Shown: positions 57,041-64,000 of the stretch, piece after piece | Numbering within the stretch: position 1 is the stretch's first letter | Layout of the letters: each line of letters starts with the position of its first letter | NCBI RefSeq assembly: GCF_963422335.1 | Contig: NZ_OY729424.1 | Span: 2,170,001-2,234,000 of the forward strand | Reading direction: 5' to 3' | DNA length: 64,000 nt | DNA from: an uncultured Roseateles sp. | GTDB lineage: Bacteria > Pseudomonadota > Gammaproteobacteria > Burkholderiales > Burkholderiaceae_C | Program-made: the position numbers and the translations under genes | Notes under the pieces: generated by a model | Database searches by the model: none | The model's input: only the letters and a program-made list of their open reading frames with translations | Told to the model about the DNA's origin: nothing

Positions 57041-58063
57041 ATGAACAATTCCATCAAGACCCTGGCCGACCTGCAGATGAGCCGCCGCCAATGGCTGCTG
57101 GCCAGCGCCGGCGTCGTGGCCAGCGCAACGGCCGCCATGCTGCCGAAGAACGCCTTTGCCGCCGCCTACCCCGAGCGGCCCATCACCTTCATCTGCCCCT
57201 GGCCCGCCGGCGGCACGGCCGACCAGACGATGCGCGCTCTGTGCGCCGCCGCGGCCAAGCACCTGGGCCAGACCCTGGTGGTCGAGAACCGCACCGGCGC
57301 CTCGGGCATGCTGGGCCTGCGCGCGATGGCCTTGGCCAAGCCGGATGGCTACACCATAGGCCAGATCCCGATCTCGGTGACGCGCTTCTCTCAGCTGGGC
57401 TCGGTGCAGATCGACCCGCTGAAGGATCTGACCTACATCGCCCGCACCTCGGGCCAGACCTTCGGCATCGCCGTGCAGGCCAATGCGCCGTGGAAGACGC
57501 TGAAGGATCTGGTGGCCTATGCCAAGGCCCATCCGGGCAAGGTCAACTACGGCAGCGCCGGCATCGGCGGCGCCACGCACGTGGGCATGGAAGAGTTCGC
57601 CATGGCCGCCGGCGCGCAGTTCAACCACATCCCGTTCAAGGGCGGCTCGGACGCGCTGCAGGCGCTCTTGGGCGGCCACATCGAGGTGCTGGCCGACTCC
57701 AGCTCCTGGGCGCCCCATGTGCTGTCGGGCAAACTGCGCCTGCTGGCCACCTGGGGTGAGCAGCGCACCACCGACTTCAAGGAGGTGCCCACGCTGAAGG
57801 AGGCCGGCTACAACGTCGTCGTCGATGCGCCGAACGGCATCGGCGCGCCCAAGGGCCTGGAGCCGGCCGTTGCCGCCCGGCTGCGCGAGGCCTTCAAGGC
57901 CGCTGCGGCCAGCCCCGAGTTTGCCGCCGCCTGCGACAAGATAGACGCGCCGCTGATGTACCTCGACGGCCCCGACTATGAGAAATACATCGCCGCGACC
58001 TACAAGAAGGAAACGCTGCTGATCGAACGCCTGAAGCTCAAAGAGCTGATGGCCAAGGGCTGA
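57041..58063 (+). CDS. tripartite tricarboxylate transporter substrate-binding protein (Bug family)
   Basis: 340 residues. The export leader has twin Arg in SRRQWLLASAGVVASATAAML. Typical Bug pattern YPERPITFICPWPAGGTADQTMRALCAAAAKHLGQTLVVENRTGASGMLG, then YAKAHPGKVNYGSAGIGGATHVGMEEF. Binds a carboxylate in the periplasm; its TctAB partners are not in this window. Betaproteobacteria carry many such orphan receptors. Confidence 0.93.
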   Translation: MNNSIKTLADLQMSRRQWLLASAGVVASATAAMLPKNAFAAAYPERPITFICPWPAGGTADQTMRALCAAAAKHLGQTLVVENRTGASGMLGLRAMALAKPDGYTIGQIPISVTRFSQLGSVQIDPLKDLTYIARTSGQTFGIAVQANAPWKTLKDLVAYAKAHPGKVNYGSAGIGGATHVGMEEFAMAAGAQFNHIPFKGGSDALQALLGGHIEVLADSSSWAPHVLSGKLRLLATWGEQRTTDFKEVPTLKEAGYNVVVDAPNGIGAPKGLEPAVAARLREAFKAAAASPEFAAACDKIDAPLMYLDGPDYEKYIAATYKKETLLIERLKLKELMAKG

Positions 58064-58068
58064 TCGCG

Positions 58069-59604
58069 ATGGCCGCCACCATCACCGCCTCGCCGCTGAT
58101 ACGGCTGCACGCGAATGACAATGTGCTGATCGCCCGCACGCCTGTGGCCCTGGCCCAGGAGGTGCCCGAGTTCGGCCTGCGCGTGCGCGCCCAGGTGCCG
58201 GCCGGCCACAAGATCGCCGCCGTGGCCTTGAAGGCCGGCGATGCGGTGCGCAAGTACGACACGGTGATCGGCTTTGCCGCCCGCGATGTCGAGCCTGGTG
58301 ACCATGTGCACACCCACAATCTGCGCTTCGAGGAGTTCGACCGCGACCCCGAGTTCTGCACCGATGTGCAGCCGGTGGCCTATCTGCCCGAGGGTGAGCA
58401 GGCCTCCTTCATGGGCATCAAGCGGCCTGGCGGACGCATTGCCACGCGCAACTACATCGGCATCATCTCGTCGGTGAACTGCTCGGCCACCGTGTCGCGC
58501 CGCATCGCCGACTGGTTCACCGAGGAGCGGCTGGCCGAGTTCCCCAACGTCGATGGCGTCGTCGCCTTCACGCACAACACCGGCTGCGGCATGTCCACGC
58601 CCAGCCTGAACTTCGACGTATTCCGCCGCACCCTGGCCGGCTTCGCCCGCCACCCCAACCTGGCCGCGGTGCTGATCGTGGGTCTCGGCTGCGAACGCAA
58701 CCAGATCAGCTCGCTGCTCGAAAGCCAGGGCTTGGCCAACGGGCCGAAGCTGGTGACGATGAATATGCAGGACACCGGTGGCACCCGCGCGACGATTGCC
58801 GCCGGCGTGGCCGCCGTGCAGGCGATGCTGCCCGAGGCGAACGCGGTGACGCGCGAGCCGGTCAGCGCGCGCCACCTGAGCATAGGCCTGCAGTGCGGCG
58901 GCTCGGACGGCTTCTCCAGCATCAGCGCCAACCCGGCGCTGGGCGCGGCGATGGACATCCTGGTGCGCCATGGCGGCACGGCCATACTGTCCGAAACGCC
59001 CGAGATCTACGGCGTCGAGAACATGCTGACGCGCCGCGCGGTCAGCGAGGCCGTGGGCCAGAAGCTGCTCGACCGGCTCGAGTGGTGGAAGGACTATTCG
59101 CTCGGCCAGAGCGGCCAGATGAATGGCGTGGTCGTGGCCGGCAACCAGGCCGGCGGCATTGCCAATATCTTCGAGAAGTCGCTGGGTTCGGCGATGAAGG
59201 GCGGCACGACGCCGCTGCAGGCGGTTTACGAATACGCCGAGCCGATTGACCAGCACGGCTTCGTGTTCATGGATTCGCCCGGCTTCGACCCCTGCTCGGC
59301 CACCGGCCAGATCGCCAGCGGCGCCAACCTGATCTGCTTCACCACCGGCCGCGGCTCGATGTTCGGCGCCAAGCCGGTGCCGTCGATCAAGCTGGCCAGC
59401 AACACGGTGATGTTTGATCGTCTCAGCGAAGACATGGACATCAACTGCGGCCTGGTCGTCGATGGCGAGCTGAGCATCGAACAGATGGGCCAGCAGATCT
59501 TCGACGAGATCCTGCGCGTCGCCTCCGGCCAGTCCACCAAGAGCGAGGAGCTGGGCCTGGGCGACAACGAATTCGTGCCCTGGCAACTCGGCATCGTCAC
59601 CTGA
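58069..59604 (+). CDS. UxaA-family altronate/galactarate dehydratase
   Basis: 511 residues, fused SAF-type N-terminal and UxaA C-terminal parts, as in altronate dehydratases. LIRLHANDNVLIARTPVALAQEV (start), then YIGIISSVNCSATVSRRIADWF, VAFTHNTGCGMS and LIVGLGCERNQISSLL carry cysteines expected for the metal centre, and LQCGGSDGFSSISANPALGAAMD follows. Dehydrates a hexonic or aldaric acid to a 2-keto-3-deoxy acid for the downstream aldolase. Begins 5 bp after the previous gene. Confidence 0.9.
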   Translation: MAATITASPLIRLHANDNVLIARTPVALAQEVPEFGLRVRAQVPAGHKIAAVALKAGDAVRKYDTVIGFAARDVEPGDHVHTHNLRFEEFDRDPEFCTDVQPVAYLPEGEQASFMGIKRPGGRIATRNYIGIISSVNCSATVSRRIADWFTEERLAEFPNVDGVVAFTHNTGCGMSTPSLNFDVFRRTLAGFARHPNLAAVLIVGLGCERNQISSLLESQGLANGPKLVTMNMQDTGGTRATIAAGVAAVQAMLPEANAVTREPVSARHLSIGLQCGGSDGFSSISANPALGAAMDILVRHGGTAILSETPEIYGVENMLTRRAVSEAVGQKLLDRLEWWKDYSLGQSGQMNGVVVAGNQAGGIANIFEKSLGSAMKGGTTPLQAVYEYAEPIDQHGFVFMDSPGFDPCSATGQIASGANLICFTTGRGSMFGAKPVPSIKLASNTVMFDRLSEDMDINCGLVVDGELSIEQMGQQIFDEILRVASGQSTKSEELGLGDNEFVPWQLGIVT

Positions 59605-59615
59605 AAGCGAGCACC

Positions 59616-61082
59616 ATGAATCTGCAACAAGCCACGCTGCTGCGTGCCGAGAACTTCATCGCCGGCCGCTGGGTGGCCGCTGCCTCAGCCCAGCAGCTGG
59701 AGGTGCGCAACCCGGCCGACAATGCGCTGATCATTGCCGTGCCCGACAGCGCGGCCGCCGATGCCCAGGCCGCCGTCGATGCCGCCCAGGCCGCCTTTCC
59801 GGCCTGGAAGGCCACGCCGGCCCGCGAGCGTGCGCAGCTGCTGAAGCGCTGGCATGCGCTGATCATCGAACACCAGCAAGACCTGGCTCTGATCATCTCG
59901 ACCGAGCAGGGCAAGCCGCTGGCCGAGGGCCGCGGCGAGGTGCTGTATGCGGCCAGCTATGTCGAATGGTTCGCCGAGGAGGCGACCCGCGCCAATGGCG
60001 AGCTGATCCCGGCGCCGGTGCGCGGCCGCCGCATGATGGCGCTGAAGGAGCCGGTCGGCGTGGTCGCGGCGATCACGCCCTGGAACTTCCCGGCCGCGAT
60101 GATCGCGCGCAAGATCGCCCCGGCCCTGGCCGCCGGCTGCACCGTCGTCGCCAAGCCGGCCGAGGACACGCCGCTGACCTCGCTGGCCCTGGTCCACTTG
60201 GCCGAGCTGGCAGGCTTTCCGGCCGGTGTGCTGAACATCGTCAGCGCCTCGCGCGAGCACACGCCGGCCGTGGTCGATGTCTGGCTCAAGGACGTGCGCG
60301 TGCGCAAGATCACCTTCACCGGCTCGACGCCGGTGGGCAAGCACCTGGCCCGCGAATCGGCCACCACCTTGAAGAAGCTGTCGCTGGAGCTGGGTGGCAA
60401 CGCCCCCTTCATCGTCTTCGAGGACGCCGACCTGGACGCAGCCGTCGAAGGGCTGATGGTCTCCAAGTTCCGCAACGGCGGCCAGACCTGCGTCTGCCCG
60501 AACCGCGTCTTCGTCCATGACGCCGTGCACGATCAATTCGTCGAGAAACTGGCCTCGCGCGTCGGCGCGCTAAAGGTCGGCCCGGCCACCCGCGCCGATT
60601 CTCAGATCGGTCCGATGATCAACGTCCGCGCGGTGAACAAGATCATGGCGCACATCGACGACGCGCTGGCCAAGGGCGCGCAGCTGGTCACCGGTGGCCG
60701 GCGCCTGCTGCAGGGCGAGGGCCCGAACTATGTCGCGCCGACGGTGCTCAGCGGCGCCACGACGGCGATGCTGCTGGCCCAGGAAGAGACCTTCGGCCCG
60801 GTCGTGCCGGTGTTCCGCTTCACCGGCGAGGACGAGGTGGTGAGAATAGCCAACGACACGCCGTTCGGCCTGGCTGCCTACTTCTACTCGCGAGACATCG
60901 CCCGCGTCTGGCGCGTCGCCGATGCGCTGGAGACCGGCATCGTCGGCATCAATGAGGGCGCCCTGGCCTCCGAGGCCGCGCCATTTGGCGGGGTCAAGGA
61001 ATCGGGTTATGGTCGTGAGGGGTCCACCCACGGGCTGGACGATTACATGCACACCAAATACCTGTGCCAAGGGGGACTTTGA
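59616..61082 (+). CDS. NAD(P)-dependent succinate-semialdehyde dehydrogenase-like enzyme
   Basis: 488 residues, standard aldehyde dehydrogenase length. VAAITPWNFPAAMIARKIAPALAAGCTVVAKPAEDTPLTSLAL (nucleotide binding), KLSLELGGNAPFIVFEDADLDAAVEGLM (catalytic Glu), KFRNGGQTCVCPNRVFV (catalytic Cys), EETFGPVVPVFRF. The QTCVCPNR motif is that of the GabD group. In this operon it may oxidise a semialdehyde made by the aldolase. Confidence 0.92.
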   Translation: MNLQQATLLRAENFIAGRWVAAASAQQLEVRNPADNALIIAVPDSAAADAQAAVDAAQAAFPAWKATPARERAQLLKRWHALIIEHQQDLALIISTEQGKPLAEGRGEVLYAASYVEWFAEEATRANGELIPAPVRGRRMMALKEPVGVVAAITPWNFPAAMIARKIAPALAAGCTVVAKPAEDTPLTSLALVHLAELAGFPAGVLNIVSASREHTPAVVDVWLKDVRVRKITFTGSTPVGKHLARESATTLKKLSLELGGNAPFIVFEDADLDAAVEGLMVSKFRNGGQTCVCPNRVFVHDAVHDQFVEKLASRVGALKVGPATRADSQIGPMINVRAVNKIMAHIDDALAKGAQLVTGGRRLLQGEGPNYVAPTVLSGATTAMLLAQEETFGPVVPVFRFTGEDEVVRIANDTPFGLAAYFYSRDIARVWRVADALETGIVGINEGALASEAAPFGGVKESGYGREGSTHGLDDYMHTKYLCQGGL

Positions 61083-61882
61083 TGAGTGGCAACGTGTTCA
61101 AGGCTGCGCTGCAGCGCGGCGACAAACAGGTCGGCCTCTGGCTGTCCATGGCGCAGGCCTACAGCGCCGAGATCTGCGCCAGCTGCGGCTTCCAGTGGCT
61201 GCTGATCGACGGCGAGCACGCGCCCAACGACGTGCGCTCGATACTGTCGCAGCTGCAGACGGTTGCCGCCTATCCGGTGCAGCCGGTGGTGCGGGCGGTG
61301 GCCGGCGACCCGGTGCTGATCAAGCAGTTGCTGGACATAGGCGCGCAGAACCTGCTGGTGCCCATGGTGGACACCGCCGAGCAGGCCCGGCGCCTGGTGG
61401 CCGCCACCCGTTACCCGCCGCTGGGCATGCGTGGCGTCGGCGCGGCGGCGGCCCGTGCGGCGCGCTTCGGCGGTCGGCTCGATTACGTCGATGCGGCCGA
61501 TGACGAGGTCTGCCTGCTGGTGCAGGCCGAGACGGCCACGGCGCTGGGCAATCTGCAAGAGATCTGCGCGGTCGATGGCGTGCACGGCGTGTTCATCGGT
61601 CCGGCCGATCTGGCCGCGTCCATGGGCCACCGCGGCAAGCCGGGCCACCCGGAGGTGCAGGCCGCCATCGATGCAGGCATCAAGACGATTGTGGCCAGCG
61701 GCAAGGCTGCCGGCATCCTGACTGCCGACCAGGCGCTGGCCCGTCACTATCTGGAGCTGGGCGCCACGTTTGTGGCGGTGGGCATCGACGTGGTGCTGCT
61801 GGCCCAGGCGGCGCGCAAGCTGGCCGGCGACTTCGGCCTGGGCACCGTGCGCCCGCTGCCGGCGGGGAGCTCGGCCTACTGA
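61082..61882 (+). CDS. HpcH/HpaI-family 2-oxo acid aldolase
   Basis: 266 residues. LLIDGEHAPNDVRSILSQLQTVAAYPVQPVVRAVAGDPVLIKQLLDIGAQNLLVPMVDTAEQARRLVAATRYPPLGMRGVG is the family core with catalytic His and Arg and the metal site further on. Cleaves 2-keto-3-deoxy acids to pyruvate plus an aldehyde. The start overlaps the preceding stop by one base (TGATG). Confidence 0.92.
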   Translation: MSGNVFKAALQRGDKQVGLWLSMAQAYSAEICASCGFQWLLIDGEHAPNDVRSILSQLQTVAAYPVQPVVRAVAGDPVLIKQLLDIGAQNLLVPMVDTAEQARRLVAATRYPPLGMRGVGAAAARAARFGGRLDYVDAADDEVCLLVQAETATALGNLQEICAVDGVHGVFIGPADLAASMGHRGKPGHPEVQAAIDAGIKTIVASGKAAGILTADQALARHYLELGATFVAVGIDVVLLAQAARKLAGDFGLGTVRPLPAGSSAY

Positions 61883-61928
61883 TTCGGTGACTTTGTGCAG
61901 CCAAGCCCGGATGGCGTGGCTTGAGCCG

Positions 61929-61944
61929 CCGGACCTTGGTCCGG
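61929..61944 (+). terminator. perfect hairpin after the catabolic operon
   Basis: CCGGACC/GGTCCGG stem of 7 bp with a 2-base loop, extended by GCCG/CGGC further out. It lies 46 bp past the aldolase stop. No following T-run. Confidence 0.45.
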
Positions 61945-61953
61945 GCCGGCGCT

Positions 61954-64000
61954 ATGCTGGATGGCATGGCCCAAGTCCCAAGCCGAATGGCGGGTGTCGC
62001 AACCGACACTGCTGAACATCGCAAGACAGGCCCGGGACCGCAGCGTCGCCTGGGTGCCCTGTTGTTGATGCTGGCCTTGCCCCTGCTGCTGTTCTGGGCC
62101 TTGCCCTCGCTGGACTTTCTGAAGCGCAGCGAGAGTGTGTTCCCGGTCTGGCTGCACACCGTCAGCGAGCTGGGTGCGGTGATGATCGCGGGCCTGGTGT
62201 TTGTTTCGGCCTGGCATGCGCAGGGGCGCGAGCGCCGGTTGAATATTGTGCTGCTGGGCTGCGGCTTTCTGGCCGTGGGCCTGCTGGACCTGGGCCATCT
62301 GCTGTCCTACAAGGGCATGCCGACCTTCATCACCGAGGCGGCGCCGCAAAAGGCGATCGCCTTCTGGCTCAGCGCCCGCTACACCGCCGCCATCGTGCTG
62401 CTGCTGGTGGCTTTGCGGCCGGTGTCGCCGCCGATCGATGCCGCGCAGCGGCGCCTGCTGTTGATGGGCTTTCTGGCCCTGGTGGCTCTGGGCTATGCCT
62501 CGCAACTGGTCTGGCCCCAGATCTGGCCGCTGCTGTTCGTGCCGGGGCAGGGCCTGACGCCAACCAAGATTGCCGCCGAGTACGGCATCGTGCTGCTGCT
62601 GCTGGCCGCGGCCGGCCTGCTGGTGCGGCAGACGGCGCGGGGCCAGTACAGCAGCGCCGATCTGGCGCTGGCGGCGCTGATCACCATCCTCAGCGAGCTG
62701 TGCTTCACGCTCTACGCCAATGTCAATGACATCTTCAGCCTGCTGGGCCATGGCTACAAGATCATCGCCTACTGGTTCATCTACCGTGCCGTGTTCGTGG
62801 TCGCCGTGCGCGAGCCCTACACCCGGCTCAGCGAGGAGGTGGCGGAACGTCAGCGCGCCGAGCAGCGGCTGGAGTTTCTGGCCTACCACGATCCGCTGAC
62901 CGGCCTGCCCAACCGTGCGCTGCTGCATGACCGCATGGAGCAGGCCATGGCCGACGCGCGGCGCGAGAAGACCCAGGTGGCGGTGCTGCTGCTGGACCTG
63001 GACCAGTTCAAGGCCGTCAACGACTCGCTGGGGCATGTTGCCGGCGACCAGTTGCTGGTCACCGCCGCACAACGCCTGCGGGCCGCTTTGCACAGCAGCG
63101 ACACGGTCGGCCGCCTGGGGGGCGACCAGTTCCTGATATTGATGAGCGGCCTCAGGGACCAGGCGCCCGTCATGACCCTGCTGGAGGCACTGGAGGCCGG
63201 GCTGCAGGCGCCGGTGTTCATCGATGGCGCCGAGCTGCGCATCTCGGCCTCCTTTGGCATCGTCATGTTCCCCGGGCAGGGCACCGACCTCGAGACACTG
63301 CAGCGCCGCGCCGACACGGCGATGTACCACGCCAAGGCCAGCGGTCGCAATTGCCACCGCTTCTTCGACGAGAGCATGCAGGGCGATGTGCAGGATCGCA
63401 TGCGCCTGCAGGTGGGTATGGCCCGCGCCATCGAGGCGAACGAGTTCGAGCTGCACTACCAGCCCTTGATCGACCTGCAGACCGGCCGCATGGTCGGTGC
63501 CGAAGCCCTGCTGCGCTGGCGCCTGCCCGACGGCAGCCTGATGCCGCCGGCGCAGTTCATCCCGGTGGCGGAGGAGAGCGGGCTGATCGTGCGCATCGGT
63601 GCCTGGGTGCTGCGCGAGGCCTGTCGGCAGGCCTGCCAGTGGCCCGCGATTCACGGACACCGCCCCTGGGTGGCGGTCAATCTGTCGGCCCTGCAGTTCC
63701 GGCAGGGCAATCTGCAGGCACTGGTGGAGTCGGCGTTGGTCGACAGCGGCCTGGCGCCCGGTCGGCTGGACCTGGAGCTGACCGAGTCCATCCTGATCAG
63801 CGACCCGGCCAGCGTGCTCGAGGTCGTGACCCGGCTCAAGGCCCTGGGCGTGATGCTGTCGATCGATGACTTCGGCACCGGCTATTCCAGCCTGTCCTAC
63901 CTGACCCGCTTCCCGGTCGACAAGCTGAAGATAGACCGCAGCTTTCTGCACAATCTGGGCGCCCGTGGCCAGGGGCTGGTGATTGTCGAGGCCATCATCG
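61954..64000 (+). CDS. membrane-anchored GGDEF-EAL protein (3' part outside window)
   Basis: At least 682 codons, still open at the window end. An N-terminal array of about seven membrane helices, with LDLGHLLSYKGMPTFITEAA, suggests a MASE3-type sensor. A GGDEF domain follows near residue 310 (DPLTGLPNRALLHDRM, LLDLDQFKAVNDSLGH, RLGGDQF, so the signature is GGDQF and cyclase activity is doubtful). Then an EAL domain (GAEALLRWRLPDG, ELTESIL, DDFGTGYSSLSYL). It probably degrades cyclic di-GMP. ATG 61966 is an alternative start. Confidence 0.88.
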   Translation, partial: MLDGMAQVPSRMAGVATDTAEHRKTGPGPQRRLGALLLMLALPLLLFWALPSLDFLKRSESVFPVWLHTVSELGAVMIAGLVFVSAWHAQGRERRLNIVLLGCGFLAVGLLDLGHLLSYKGMPTFITEAAPQKAIAFWLSARYTAAIVLLLVALRPVSPPIDAAQRRLLLMGFLALVALGYASQLVWPQIWPLLFVPGQGLTPTKIAAEYGIVLLLLAAAGLLVRQTARGQYSSADLALAALITILSELCFTLYANVNDIFSLLGHGYKIIAYWFIYRAVFVVAVREPYTRLSEEVAERQRAEQRLEFLAYHDPLTGLPNRALLHDRMEQAMADARREKTQVAVLLLDLDQFKAVNDSLGHVAGDQLLVTAAQRLRAALHSSDTVGRLGGDQFLILMSGLRDQAPVMTLLEALEAGLQAPVFIDGAELRISASFGIVMFPGQGTDLETLQRRADTAMYHAKASGRNCHRFFDESMQGDVQDRMRLQVGMARAIEANEFELHYQPLIDLQTGRMVGAEALLRWRLPDGSLMPPAQFIPVAEESGLIVRIGAWVLREACRQACQWPAIHGHRPWVAVNLSALQFRQGNLQALVESALVDSGLAPGRLDLELTESILISDPASVLEVVTRLKALGVMLSIDDFGTGYSSLSYLTRFPVDKLKIDRSFLHNLGARGQGLVIVEAII

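Noticed and set aside
61876..63951. A 691-codon minus-strand open frame opposite the GGDEF-EAL gene.
   Set aside because: Composition (Gln, His, Ala) is that of an antisense shadow; the plus frame contains GGDEF and EAL motifs.

Overview
The window is G+C-rich chromosomal DNA from a betaproteobacterium, most likely a Burkholderiales of the Rubrivivax/Roseateles/Mitsuaria kind. This is judged from codon usage, gene families and the integron integrase, not from a database match. No rRNA, tRNA, prophage, insertion sequence or CRISPR array was seen.

The centre (about 13.37-44.46 kb) is a large sedentary chromosomal integron. An integron integrase gene (intI, 43197-44462, + strand) is preceded by a LexA-type operator and an attI core site. 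It faces away from a 29.6-kb array of 57 gene cassettes, all on the minus strand. Each cassette is one short, AT-richer gene (rarely two) followed by an attC site. I could place 56 attC sites with recognisable core sites plus one degenerate terminal site. They fall into about six sequence families (A-F in the entries). Cassettes are numbered c1 (next to intI, youngest by position) to c57 (terminal). In every attC entry the R'' (gene-side) core is at the higher coordinate and the R' (crossover) core at the lower one. Cargo is nearly all small unknown proteins. Many are membrane or secreted proteins, and several resemble immunity-type families (DUF2314, DUF4375/DMP19, DUF6714, DUF7079). Recognisable enzymes are few: GNAT, PhyH-like dioxygenase, DUF1697, NTF2-like. 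The array shows duplication and recombination: one 555-bp cassette unit present twice and apparently identical, a five-member paralogous family whose ORFs read through their attC, tandem paralogues, and a hybrid cassette carrying the head of another.

Left flank (1-13.3 kb): a minus-strand cluster (TonB-dependent receptor, small c-type cytochrome lipoprotein, aldonolactone-oxidase-like flavoprotein, PLP racemase/aldolase-like protein) with a divergent TetR regulator and a palindromic operator; a TPR-GGDEF diguanylate cyclase gene broken by a frameshift; DUF1003, YccA and TerC membrane proteins; and a LysR regulator followed by a flavin-dependent monooxygenase, its flavin reductase and an MFS transporter.

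Right flank (44.5-64 kb): a fumarylacetoacetate-hydrolase-family enzyme, a class C beta-lactamase-like serine hydrolase, a pirin/TetR pair divergent from a MexEF-type RND efflux operon with its outer-membrane factor, then a LysR gene divergent from a sugar-acid catabolic operon (tartrate-dehydrogenase-like enzyme, tripartite-tricarboxylate binding protein, altronate/galactarate dehydratase, semialdehyde dehydrogenase, HpcH/HpaI aldolase). The window ends inside a membrane-anchored GGDEF-EAL protein.
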